A DNA stretch of 64,000 nucleotides from Lepisosteus oculatus. Its lineage: Eukaryota > Chordata > Actinopteri > Semionotiformes > Lepisosteidae. The stretch lies in assembly GCF_040954835.1 (NCBI RefSeq), contig NC_090704.1, forward strand, positions 39,374,979 to 39,438,978, read 5' to 3'. A program made the translations under genes and the position numbers. Below the pieces are notes generated by a model. The model saw only the letters and a program-made list of their open reading frames with translations, had not been told where the DNA came from and did not search any database. Numbering within the stretch: position 1 is the stretch's first letter; each line of letters begins with the position of its first letter. Positions 37,184 to 47,569 of this stretch are shown one piece after another.

Positions 37184-38639
37184 CTAGGGGGGGAAAAAGA
37201 CTAGTAACCAAAACACAATTGCCCGTACTGGAAGTAACATCGGCTCATACTAAAATGGAAATAACGCACCGTATGGTACTGTATATTTCAGAGGGTAAAC
37301 TAAGTACCTTCGAAATACAGTAGGGGGCAGAAGAGGTCCACCGCTCAGTGTCTAGGTGTAGACCACAAGATTTCAACTAGAGGTCCAGACAACGGCAGGT
37401 TTTCTAAGTCTTCTTAATTTATGAAGACTAAGAGCAGGGTTATAATGATCCAAGTAAGGTTCAACTGGACAAGATGTAGTCCTGCCCTTCAGCTATGGAC
37501 GTAGAGAAACAAAGTAAATCTGTTGGATCCCAGACCTGGAAGGTGTGAGCTGAGTGCCCCTGCTTTAAGACGTCTAGAAAAATGCGTCAAGGAAAAATAT
37601 AGTAGCACACGTGAAGCTTTAACTCTGAACGACAAACCTCTATCAATATTAAATATGAAATTGTCACTTGTAGCGTGTCGTTAGCAAAATTTATTTCATA
37701 TTCAAAAATGTCCAACAGTTATACTATATTAGCATTGAGTGCATAGTGCCCAGGGTACTATTAATATCCCTGAGGATTCTTTATACTGAAGTTTATCTCC
37801 TATCTTATTAATGCTGAAAAAGTGAAATTACAACCAGTCAAAAGAAAAACCTCTAACAGATCCCTTGGATACTTTAAATTCAGAATTAATTTTCTTATTA
37901 GATTTGTTGCCCGCAGAGATTTGGTTAATAATAGTGTGTTAATTTAATTTTATATTTTACTGTTTGCCTTTTCTGCGAGAGTTGAGAGACACAATGGGAA
38001 AACTGAATTTCGCTGAACAAGTTAATTGAGTACAAAGTCGTTCCCGTAATGAAAAGGCTCCACCAGGTGGTGTACCGTTGTACATGTTTTTTGTTCTTGG
38101 TGTTGAAGCTCCAGCTTTCTGTGCGTCTATGGAATTACAGGTTTCATTTGAAAATACTCTAAAGCTCAAATATTTTAAATGATATAAATCTCATTAACTC
38201 TTTCGTGTAGATTTTTTTGTTAAAAACAATACTGGTTTATATTGCTCTGCTGCGAGAACTTAACTCTTCCTCGCTGAGTAAAATATTACCGGTACAGATA
38301 TGTCTGGTGGGAGTGCTCGCTTATTAAGAGCTGTAGGACATGGATCGGTGTGCAAAGCAGAGATGCACTACTGATTGTAATAGAAAACTGCATCCCATTC
38401 CCACTAATTCATTGCAGCGTGTGCTGTTGCTGAGAAATTATTTTAGTTTCCAAATGATCTATATGTGACAACATACGCGAGAGCCCTAGTTAAATCTTTA
38501 GCATTTGTTTGGTTTCACATTCTTACTGCAAATCTTTTCCAGGTCCAATTCTAATGCCATTATACACTGGAGATAATACCAATCGCCTACGTAATCCATC
38601 TGCGTGGATTAAAACATGCATGAAGTGCTACTTGTCGCG
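37184..38639 (-). other. ENGASE first intron, presumed
   Basis: AT-rich non-coding DNA between the first recognised ENGASE exon and the CpG-containing region at 38.6-39.0 kb. No additional coding exon in the required phase was recognised, and no named repeat is apparent. Confidence 0.4.
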
Positions 38640-39010
38640 GCAGGTGAAGTTTTAATGAGGCCCGACGTCAGGGAGTTCGTGTGAGCTCCGATCCTTGCCT
38701 TGTCCTTTCGTTTCTCTGCAGCTTTAATACTCCTGCATCGGCAGCTCTCTCTGTCGCACCCCTCTTTCTCTCTCGGGCGCCACTTTTCGGCTGCGAAATC
38801 TTCCCTCCGTTTTCCAAGGTGGAAACTTTGCAAACGACGAGCAGCAATAATTCCGAACTGCAAATTATTTCAAAACACACCGGACTGCTTATGGGAATAC
38901 ACTTCCTAATTGCTTCAGATTGGCTGCCTGGCGAGGAGGTCTCCATAACCTAGCGAATCGCTGCACTTGTTTTAGTCACACGGGGACCGGGGAGCTTGGC
39001 CGGTTCAGCG
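38640..39010 (-). promoter_or_regulatory. Candidate ENGASE promoter and 5' exon
   Basis: Locally CpG-enriched compared with the surrounding DNA (gcccgacgtcaggg, ctctcgggcgcc, ggggaccggggagc). It is the nearest such region upstream of ENGASE. The minus strand has open frames of 84 and 92 codons, but neither resembles the arginine-rich human ENGASE N-terminus or ends at a good donor in phase 2. A 5' untranslated exon is therefore more likely than a coding one. Confidence 0.4.
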
Positions 39011-39355
39011 CTCAGGTACAAATCCAGAAATAGCGGACCGAAATATAGAATTAAGTAAGGACAAATACGTGTTAACGTAAAGAACAGTGTCTAATGTTAA
39101 TGTCTGAACTTAAAGGAATCTATTGATTTGTATTTGTAGTATTGGGCTTGATAAAATATGTTTTTTTTTCTTTTCTTGATTAAGGATCATTAGTTCTCGG
39201 ATGTAGACCGGTTCGTTTTCAGGTCTCCAAATCAGGCATTCAATTTATGGCCGCAAACCTTTGAAATTAATATACCATGAAGATTTCCTGGGAAACCTTC
39301 TTTGAATTTTAACTGAAATGCTAAAAGAGATGAGTTGTAAATTGGTTTCCTGACT

Positions 39356-39642
39356 AGGTTCGGCTTCTCCGTCCGTCCCCTTCAGCCATGCGCACGCAAG
39401 GTGGGCTGGGAACAGCGCCTGAGGGGCGGGACTTGTGGGAAAGGGGCGGGACTGTATATAAGGATGCGGAGACTATGAGCCGGCTTCTTCCCTTCCGTGT
39501 CTGTGTTAGTATAGGTCTGGAGTTGTAACTCCCCAGTCCCCTTGTGTGTACCTTTCCTCGGTTCTGTTTAATACATGTGTTTAACGCCTTTTCCTGAGTC
39601 TTACGCCTGCTCCATTCCGTACCGAACCCCGCGGTCGTTACA
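39356..39642 (+). mobile_element. LTR-like fragment, possible solo LTR of a Ty3/gypsy-type element
   Basis: GC-richer than its flanks, with two ggggcggg/aggggcggg boxes, then a TATA box (tgtatataagg, 39,451-39,461). A transcribed-looking stretch follows, and it ends in gcggtcgttaca, a terminus common in fish gypsy-type LTRs. The matching 5' terminus (tgtaacgac-like) and a target duplication are not seen, so it may be 5'-truncated. A cellular promoter is the alternative. Confidence 0.4.
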
Positions 39643-40644
39643 ATATTAACAACTCTTTGCCTTTTTTCTGTTTTGTTACATAGTGTGGCTTTGAAAGTAT
39701 TCACCCATCTCTGATTAGAATGTCTGATAATAATCTCCTAACAAGTCTGCTTTGAAATCTTAACCCACAATTAAATTGTACCAAACTTCACTTGTCTCAA
39801 TCTCACCTGGAGCTTTATGGCCCAGACTTTGTACGTTAAAACCTGGTTTTTCAATGCCAATAGCTGCCTAAAACTGGGATTCCCCAAGTATCGGTGAACA
39901 GGGTGAAAGCAGCTGATGGTGGAGTAGGGATTAGTTGGCCTATCTGCAAAATATTAATTTCTTGATTTTGTTTGGCACCTGCTGGCTTGCTTTGGCTTCT
40001 GAGGTTGTTAAAAAAATCCACAGTACATTTACAGACCTGCTCAAAATATAGTGGGCTAAAGCTTAGAAGTGTGTAAAAGCTATATAATGAGTCCAAGCCC
40101 CAGAGAGGACCATCTCTACAGATTACTGGAGCCCGCAAGTTAAAACGTCAACAAGTTAAAACATCAGAACGGATTTCTTTCCTCACCCCCTGAGCTTACT
40201 GAGAAAGAAAAATCAGTTGCTGCCGCATTTATGCCGAGATGGAAAACATTATCCAAGAGCATGTGACACAGACATATCCCCAATTCAAATTAGTGATCTG
40301 TACCCTAGTGTTTCACAGTCTGGGCTTTCTTGACTCCTATATCTGCCAGCTATTGTTCCAGCTGGTCTCTTGGCCTTTCTGACTTAATTGAACCTAAGAA
40401 AGATTGCAAATGAATTCCGTTCATTTGGTGCAGTGTGATTGTTGGGTTGCTAGTGGGTTCTATACCCAAACCATCCCTTCTATCCTTTCAGCTTATTTTT
40501 GCTGCTGCCTGGCCTTTTCAATTCCATAAGTATGCATGGCTTATTTCCTTCAAAATATTTAAATCATTAAAAAGAGGGCCAGACATTGGCATGCACAGTA
40601 CAGCTCACAATTACTATTCAATTGGTTTTGCAATGGCTGCCTTT

Positions 40645-40795
40645 GGGGATGTGGATGGTGGCACATTGGTTAACATTGCTGCACTGGAGCCCTGGGTTCA
40701 ATTCTCTGTCCATGTTTGTGTGGTGCCGTTTTCCTCCCACAGTCCAAAGACATCCTTGGGAGATTAATTAGCTTCTGTGAAGATTGGGTCTGCTG
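40645..40795 (+). repeat. tRNA-derived fish SINE, 5' and middle parts
   Basis: ggtggcacattggttaacat, gcactggagccctgggttc, then tttcctcccacagtccaaag and agattaattagcttctgtga are in the order of the consensus seen at 12.3 and 22.4 kb. It is interrupted at about 40,800 by the 5S-derived SINE. Confidence 0.65.
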
Positions 40796-40807
40796 CACGT
40801 GACAGAC

Positions 40808-41363
40808 CCAATGGCCGCTCACAACCAAGAACCCACTGAAGCTCAGCAGCTGTGAGCCTGGCCAGTACCTGGATGGGAGACCTCCTGGGAAAACCTAAGG
40901 TTGCTGCTGGAAGAGATGTTAGTGAGACCAGAAGGGTCACTCACCCTGGGGTCTCCTGGGGTCCTAATGCTCCAGTGTAGCGTCGGGGACACTATACTCT
41001 AAAAAAGCGCCGTCCTTCGGATGAGATGTCAAACTGAGGTCTTGATTCTCTGTGGTCATTAAAAATCCCAGGGCGTTTCTGGAAAAGAGTAGGGGTGTAT
41101 TCCGGCATCCTGGCCAAGTTTCCCATTGGCCCTTACCAATCATGGCCTCCTTATAATCCCCATCTGTGAACTGGCTTCATCACACTGTTCTCCTCAACAC
41201 TGATAGCTGATGTGTGGTGAGCGTTCTGGCACACTGTGGTTGCTGTTGCTTCATCCAGGTAGATGCTGCACATTGATGGTGGTGGAGGGGAGTCCCCATT
41301 ACCTGTAAAGCGCTTTGAGTGGAGCAGAAAAAGCGCTATATAAGTGTAAATAATTATTATTAT
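40808..41363 (+). repeat. 5S rRNA-derived SINE, best-preserved copy
   Basis: The head keeps the 5S internal control region: agctgtgagcctggccagta, then cctggatgggagacctcctg and gggaaaacc. A body of about 350 bp includes gcgccgtccttcggatgag, and the 3' end is tgtaaagcgctttgagtg...aaaagcgctatataagtgt with an attatta tail. This is the SINE3 architecture known from fish, with a 5S-type Pol III promoter and a LINE-shared tail. It is non-coding and cannot be a 5S gene because the 5' half of the rRNA is missing or rearranged. Confidence 0.85.
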
Positions 41364-41613
41364 AGATGGTGGCTGGCAAAACCAAAGCTAATATCCAAGT
41401 GGCAGGCTGGCTCTGACCAGATATATAATTATCTAAAATGAGCTAAGACAGAAAGAACCATTAACAAAAACCTGGAACTGGCAGATTTGTCCATCATTGT
41501 ATTGAAGAGAAAGATACATCTGCGCACCCAAGTTTGGTTAAACAGTGCTGTCAAACATGCTTTTTCTACAGCTTTAACTAAATTCCCATTCTACTGCAAT
41601 ACTCAGGAATACT

Positions 41614-41660
41614 TGCAATGGAATGGCATCCCATCCAGGATGAGTCAATGATAATTATAA

Positions 41661-41714
<54 letters not shown>

Positions 41715-41815
41715 TGAATCCAGCCTTGTGCCCCGTGCTTGCCCTGATAGGCTCTGGCTCCTCTGCGACCCAACAGGTATGTTGAATAAAATGGTTAGAA
41801 AATGGATGGATGGTT
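41614..41815 (+). repeat. SINE 3' half containing an ATT microsatellite
   Basis: aatggcatcccatccagg, then agggtgaatccagccttgtg, gataggctctggctcctctg and aatggttagaaaatggatgg match the 3' half of the fish tRNA-SINE. A trinucleotide array has expanded within it between the ccatccagg and cagggtg segments. Confidence 0.6.
41662..41709 (+). repeat. (ATT)16 microsatellite
   Basis: Sixteen uninterrupted ATT units (48 bp). It produces a run of Asn codons in an opposite-strand open frame that is not a gene. Uninterrupted length suggests the locus is polymorphic. Confidence 0.95.
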
Positions 41816-44729
41816 TCCTTTGGAAAAAGCAATAATTTAATATGCTGAGGTAACATCAAATGTTATTGCAGGTGTCCTGAACACACCTTGAACATCTGTG
41901 TCTGGTTCTAATAAAAACACCACCATTTGCTCTTTAAATATGCCATTCTAGGTCTAGGGGTGTGACTCGAAAACTAGAGATCTAGTAATTCTACAATAAT
42001 GGTAAGGATAGTCTGTATACAGGCCAGCAAGGCTTTCAAAGTAAACTACTGTAATATCTCATTGACAGATAGGCTGACACTTGCTAAAGAAGAGGAGAAT
42101 GGCCTACTGACTAGGTTCTCTCCAGCTAAATGTCTCTTGGCACTCCCACAACTAAACAGTACGTTTCCTAACTTGCAGTCTCGATGAGCTCACTGTGCTT
42201 TGCGCTCCAAGCAGCCTGTTTTAATCGCACTTCTATGACAGAAACCTGGCTTAGTCTTTTTGGAAGCACTCACTATTCAGCGCGACATAATATTTGCAGT
42301 TTCTGACAAAACACTAGTTAACTAGGCAAAGTGCTGGCATGCCTTGTCTTGGACCATCCTCAGAGCTTGAGACCTGCAACTGGAAACAATTGAAACACAT
42401 TCACACATTGGCAAGTTTAACAATTTAATATTGGTGATTCTAATAAAGCATCACATTATACTGCTTTAACCGGTATATAAAATGAAATACAAAATTATTT
42501 TTTGTTGTAAAAAATCCTTCCAAACTGACCAGCAGGAAAAGAGAAATCCAATGTAAAAAAAATATAAGAAAATAGCATTTACAGTGGTTGACAATAAAAT
42601 CTTCCTTTCTCACAGCTTCTGTTTTTCTGCTAAGTATTATCTCGTTTGCTCTGCATGGAGTTTATATAATCTGCACATGGTTGCTCAGTCAGATTTCTGA
42701 TTGTCTTTGATTGCCATTAACTTGGATCAAGACTCACTTTAGTATCTTCATTGCGAAACGTTCTTCTAAGAGTGTGCAGATACAGTGCCATTAAGGGAAA
42801 GGGAAATTGTATTGCCTTGAACAAAAGCCTGATGGAATATGCAGCTATACCTCATTTTACTGACTGCCTGTTGCTGACAGATTTGTCCAAGCTTTAAATT
42901 ACCATCTGCATTTGCACTCTGAATTATATGTGGCACAACCTACTGACAGAAATGAAACATGCAATAATGTTTAGCAAATTTAACATTATAAGTTTTTTTT
43001 TCAAATATACAAATGTATTTTTATTAAAATGAAGTTATCTTCATGAAATTGGGATTGTAGCTGATTGCGTTTTTAGCACCATAAAGAGCAATAACTTTTA
43101 TTTGGAAAGTGAAAAGCACCATTCTTATGTAAGAAGTATCAAGGGGTATAAAATGTGTCAGTAGTAGGTATGAAATTGGTTAGGCACCTCAGTTCTGGTT
43201 GACCCCATTTATGGATAAATAATTTAAAGGGGGATGAAGCAGAACCATTAATTCCCATTCTGAGAAGCGTTTTCCCTTCTGGTATGATATACGGCTCTGG
43301 TCACCCAAGATATTGAAAAGAGGTCCAGTACAAGCTAATCATTGAACCAGCACTGAACATGTTCATTCGTCAGGAAAATTGGTGCATTAGATATCTTGCA
43401 AAAGGAAAAGTATTTTAAGCCTTAAGGATTGTAATCCATAACCTGAAACACATCTGACCTTGGAGAAGGTCACTGATGAAGGTTTGCAATTAAATATTAA
43501 ATGGTTTTGTTCAACTCAGGCTTTTCTACTACATTGAAAGTCTCGTTTTTCCACATATATGTTTTAAATAAGTTATTCTTTAAAAAAAATAAATCTAAGG
43601 AAAATATTAATAAGTGCATGTTGCTAATTTGCAGCTTGGTGTCTCCCTTTCCAGACCAAATACTGTTCAGTTCTGTGGTTAGTAAGGCTAAGTACTCTTT
43701 AAATAGCTTTTAACTTACTCAAACACAAGTATGCAAGCAGATACAAGAATATCAAAAGAAAGCAGTATAAATGTCATGGCGCTCTGATAAGGTATGTAAT
43801 ATATTATGCACCGTATTAAATAACATTTTCAAATTTGCGTCCCTCAGAAATTTTATGTCTGTTCTGCAGAGGATGTTCTTACAGAGTCTAGACTATGTGG
43901 ATGCCCTTCATTGTACTGATTTATGAAGTGTAATTTCCCTCATATTTTCTTAAAGGACACTAATCTGTTTCTGCAGAAATGAGTAAATTGGCATGTAAAT
44001 TTAAACAAAACATTGAGTGATTTTATTATAGAGCAGCACTGTGTCCAGGCAAAGAACATTACACCAATAGAATAAGAATGTGCTGCTGGCAGGAAACTAA
44101 TCAACAGGATTCCTCCTAGCATTCTCATTCTCCGTTCATGCTGGTAGGACCCTTGTCATTCATTTGAAAGACAGAAATGGTCTTTGTTGAAATTTCAACA
44201 TTACCAAATGGGCATATTGCTCTTTTCATCAGCTGAATGAAGCAAATTACACTTTCTTTTGAATATGTGTAAGTACAAAGCTACTGCATCTTTTTTTTTC
44301 ATTTTGAAACAATAGCAGGTCACCTGATGCCACACATTTTGATCCAGTGCAAGAGTTTCTTGATTTTTTTTTTGTGGATGGGGAGATGAGTGGTGAGGGG
44401 AGAGAAGGGGATTGGTTTCATGTAGAGTAAATTCCCCTAACCAGGAACAGGCCAGCAATTCCTTACTCGATGGAGCAAGTTCAGTAAGGAAACGGGAAGC
44501 TTTGAAAAATCACCCTGGAACACATTCCCAAAGCCACTTGGAATATCTGGTTTTGTCTTGAGTAAATATAAAGAGTGATATTTTACAAGGGAGTCGATAG
44601 CTGAGTAAATAAGCAGATAGTCTGAAGAGACGCCCAACCTCCCGGCTTGTTAAGTGTATCCTCTGGGCACAGCAGCATGACAGAAGGCTGGCAGGGTTGG
44701 CAGGGTACAGCTCTCACCTGGGGCTGTGA
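41816..44729. other. Intergenic region between ENGASE and C1QTNF1, nothing recognised
   Basis: AT-rich DNA with no exon-like segment, RNA gene or clear mobile element. The 3' UTR of C1QTNF1 should occupy its right end. A minus-strand AATAAA lies at 44,022-44,027, about 700 bp beyond the stop codon, and is one candidate poly(A) signal. Confidence 0.4.
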
Positions 44730-45280
44730 CTAGCCCTCACTCTTGGCCTTTATCAGGTGGCCGCTGAAGGTGACGTAGGTGTCGAAGTCATCACTGAATA
44801 TGGCGTTCTCCCTCTCGCCCTTGAAGAGCCGCACCCACACCTCGTCGTTCTGCTCCAGCTCCAGCATGAGGCTCTGGCTCTGCATGATGCTGCGGTCGCT
44901 GGGCTGGGCGTACAGGATGACCATCTCCTTCTCGTTCTTCATGATGTGCATGTAGGTCTCCTTCTGGTTCCACGTGTGCACGTTCAGGCTGAAGTAGTAG
45001 ACACCCGGCACGTAGCAGTAGAACTTGCCCGTGAACATGTTGAAGTGGTTGTAGAGGTTGACAAACTCGGTGTCGAAGACCAGCGTCTGGTAGTACTCGT
45101 TGCTGTGAAGGGCCTTCTTGCGACCCACAGAGAAGGCTGAGTAGTAGGTTTTGCAGGGATCCCCTGGGAGCCCTATGGTGCCCTTGCTGCCCTTCAGTCC
45201 AGTGGGGCCTCGCGGGCCTGGATTGCCGTTCTTCCCCACTCTGCCATAGGGACCACGCTGTCCACAGTCCCCTTTTTCAC
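44730..45280 (-). CDS. C1QTNF1: C1QTNF1 coding exon 3: collagen stalk and C1q domain
   Basis: Residues 101-283, after a tttccctag acceptor; the first Gly codon is split across the intron. It is notably GC-rich compared with neighbouring DNA, which creates a long antisense open frame that is not a gene. Confidence 0.96.
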
Positions 45281-47257
45281 CTAGGGAAACAGACAAACAG
45301 TGAGTCCAGCAGCTGCAGCACCTCTTAATGGCTGAGAGCTATTTCCCTATCAAGTCACCTCAGTTTGTGGAAAATAACATCTCCTATTGTTACTTAATTA
45401 TACACCAAATTAGATTTAATGATTTGAACTGACAAATTACTCAATAATAATTTATCAGCAACATCGCCTGTAAGTTTTTTTGTGGGCTGCGCATTTTATG
45501 TGGTCTTCAGATTGATCATTTTTGCCATTTTGCTGTTGTTTCTTAGAGGTTACATTTCAAACATGCTTGTCAAAGCTGTGCTGCAACTGTTTTTTTTTTT
45601 TTAGTGGACTTACAATGCGTTTAAACTCTCTCAACTCTGTAGTATAAATAGCTTGTGCTTTTTGTCATGTGAAGCATCCATTGATTAAGTCAACTCCAAA
45701 GCCAGGATGATGTGGTGAAAACTTGTCTAGAATGTTCCCTCCAGCATTGTCTGGTGGCTGATGTGTCGCTACCCAGCTTTTAATTATATTCATTAAGCGC
45801 ATCTTTAAAAGAAGCCATTTAATCCTGCCAGGAGAAGTATGGCTTAACCAGTTGAAGTGCAATCACAAGTATTTCGAGAGGGTTTTTAATGTCAGGGTGT
45901 AGACTGAAGCCACAGACCAAAGTTGCTGTCCCGTTTCCTTTCCTTAGTTCCCAGCTGACCTCAGAACCAATCATCTCACATCTCGCATGTTTACTCCCCA
46001 GCAAGTAGACTTCCTGTGTCCTCCTGTTAGAACTTTGTTCTGTTCTATGGACAGAGTGGAAAACCTGTTCTGCTTGGATCTTGTCTTGGAATGCATTGGG
46101 AAATTAGTGTGGAGATTTCCACAGTAGCCTGACAGTTATGATGTACTTCCTGTGGTTATGACAGTGACACAGGGCAGCAGCGTGCACTTCAGTACACAGC
46201 TTTCGGTAAATACATTCTCTTTTCCCTGTTTGTTGTTTCAACTCTAAAAAAACAAGATTGACCAGGCTGTTAAACTGCTAGTGAGCATGCCATTGATCCT
46301 CTGTCTCTTTTAAAACTGCGGCACTGTGCTCTACCAGATTGAAAATGTGCCTCCCCACATAGAAGATTGAGTGGGTCAGGGTTTCTGAGCATGGCACTAG
46401 TACTACAAGGGTCCCGGGATCGATTCCTGCCTAGACCCAATGAAAAAGGCCATGCTTTAAGAGAGATAGTTTTTCTTTTCTCTATAGCCAAAACAGGTTT
46501 GGGGAAGGCATACATTAACATGCTCTATATACCTAATCACCATTCTTTGAATGTTCTTTGTCATCCTCATGTCCTCTTCATGCTGTACCTGTCTGTACCC
46601 ATCTATTCTTACCAGGCTGTATTTGTCCAATATTTGTGCATTAGCACAGGGGTTAGTGAAGTGGGCAGGATAGTGGGGTTTGGAGGTGATGTAGGCGTTT
46701 CCAATTACCTTTCAGGATGGTGATGTTGATTTGAGGGACAACCCGGTAGGGGGGATCATTCTGAGGGGCTTCTTCTTCTGGATCGCAGCATCGTTGGCAC
46801 CCCAAACCCTTTGGCTCAGCCCATGAGCTACAAGAACACACGTACGACAGCATGGTCATTCGTACTCTAGCATGGAAGTCATTTTGCTGACCAGAGTAAA
46901 TGTGCTTAAACATTTCTTTTTAAAAAAAATAACAGTGTGGAAGAACCTTACAAAAAAGATTTGGTTGGCATTTTACACGAAGAGATTAGTGGCACACATC
47001 TCAATGTCTGGGAAAGAGGCAGGTTTTTAAGAAGGAAAGTTTAAGGTTTGAGATGCAAAGCCGGGCTCACCTGGTGCCTTTGTGGTACTCCTTCAGCTGG
47101 GGTTCTGATGCGTAGGGCTCCTCCTTGTATTCGGATTGCTCCAGGTCGGGTTGTGAGTGGTGAGTTCTATATGGGTCATGCACCATGCCTGCACAGGACA
47201 GCACCAAGACAGACAGGCAGACAGCCAGACTGGGCGTCCCATGGATTAACATTATAC
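44730..47257 (-). CDS. C1QTNF1: C1q and TNF related protein 1 (CTRP1), three coding exons
   Basis: A secreted adipokine-type protein of the C1q/TNF superfamily that assembles as trimers. Coding exons on the minus strand: 47252-47071, 46827-46709, 45280-44730. Joined they give 852 bp: 283 residues plus TAG, against 281 in human. Order: signal peptide (about residues 1-22, hydrophobic [15 protein letters not shown]); a variable N-terminal region with Cys-rich CQRCCDP; NIT glycosylation site at Asn95; collagen stalk of 14 uninterrupted Gly-X-Y triplets (101-142); C1q domain to the end ([85 protein letters not shown]). The start ATG sits five bases after an acceptor (attacag), so a 5' untranslated exon lies farther right and was not found. 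The gene is downstream-facing towards ENGASE, as in human. Confidence 0.97.
46360..46440 (+). repeat. Weak tRNA-like fragment in a C1QTNF1 intron
   Basis: gggatcgattcctgcc is a good B-box/T-arm word preceded by gcatggcactagtac, but the acceptor stem and anticodon arm are absent. It is probably the head of an old tRNA-derived SINE. Confidence 0.25.
46709..46827 (-). CDS. C1QTNF1: C1QTNF1 coding exon 2
   Basis: Residues 61-101 ([20 protein letters not shown] through [12 protein letters not shown]). [11 protein letters not shown] is identical to the human protein. Acceptor cttgtag, donor gtaatt. Confidence 0.94.
47071..47257 (-). CDS. C1QTNF1: C1QTNF1 coding exon 1 with signal peptide
   Basis: Five untranslated bases, then ATG at 47,252. 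It encodes a hydrophobic leader ([20 protein letters not shown]) and a charged, poorly conserved segment ending KEYHKGT. Donor gtgagc. Confidence 0.9.
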
Positions 47258-47367
47258 CTGTAATAGAAAGAGCTTATGTACAGTACGAACCACGTGAAGC
47301 ATTGATTAATTCAGGGAATTCACCAAGTGGCGAACTACAGTATGTCACACAAAGCACTGAAAATATT

Positions 47368-47557
47368 AGTTCAGGTGGGTAGCTGCGTCAGCATGCGTAG
47401 GCTGCAAAGGAACAAGTAATAGGTTTATTCCATGCTGAAAAAAAGAAGAAAGAGAACACAACGTTTCGGCCGTGGAGCCTTCTTCAGGTGACACCTGAAG
47501 AAGGCTCCACGGCCGAAACGTTGTGTTCTCTTTCTTCTTTTTTTCAGCATGGAATAA
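47368..47557 (-). mobile_element. Foldback retroposed element, perfect 66-bp arms, 12-bp TSD
   Basis: The exact duplication actgaaaatatt occurs at 47,356-47,367 and 47,558-47,569. Between them are the fixed family end (agttcaggtgggtagctg), about 57 bp of unpaired terminal sequence, then two perfectly complementary 66-bp arms centred on base 47,491. The second arm stops at ggaataa, inside the family sequence. Perfect arms mean a recent event. It lies just upstream of the first C1QTNF1 coding exon, in the presumed 5' UTR intron. A canonical cut-and-paste MITE would have two matching ends, and this one does not. Confidence 0.8.
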
Positions 47558-47569
47558 ACTGAAAATATT

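Noticed and set aside
38668..38946. Coding exon 1 of ENGASE
   Set aside because: The open frame neither resembles known ENGASE N-termini nor reaches a donor in the phase needed to join base 37,183.
40808..40930. 5S rRNA gene
   Set aside because: Only the internal control region is rRNA-like; it is fused to a SINE body and tail, so it is a retroposon.
41578..41859. Minus-strand open frame with a polyasparagine run
   Set aside because: The Asn run is the ATT microsatellite read on the opposite strand, within SINE sequence.
44757..45140. 127-codon plus-strand open frame
   Set aside because: Exactly antisense to the GC-rich C1QTNF1 last exon; its Val/Leu/His-rich product is a shadow of conserved C1q-domain codons.
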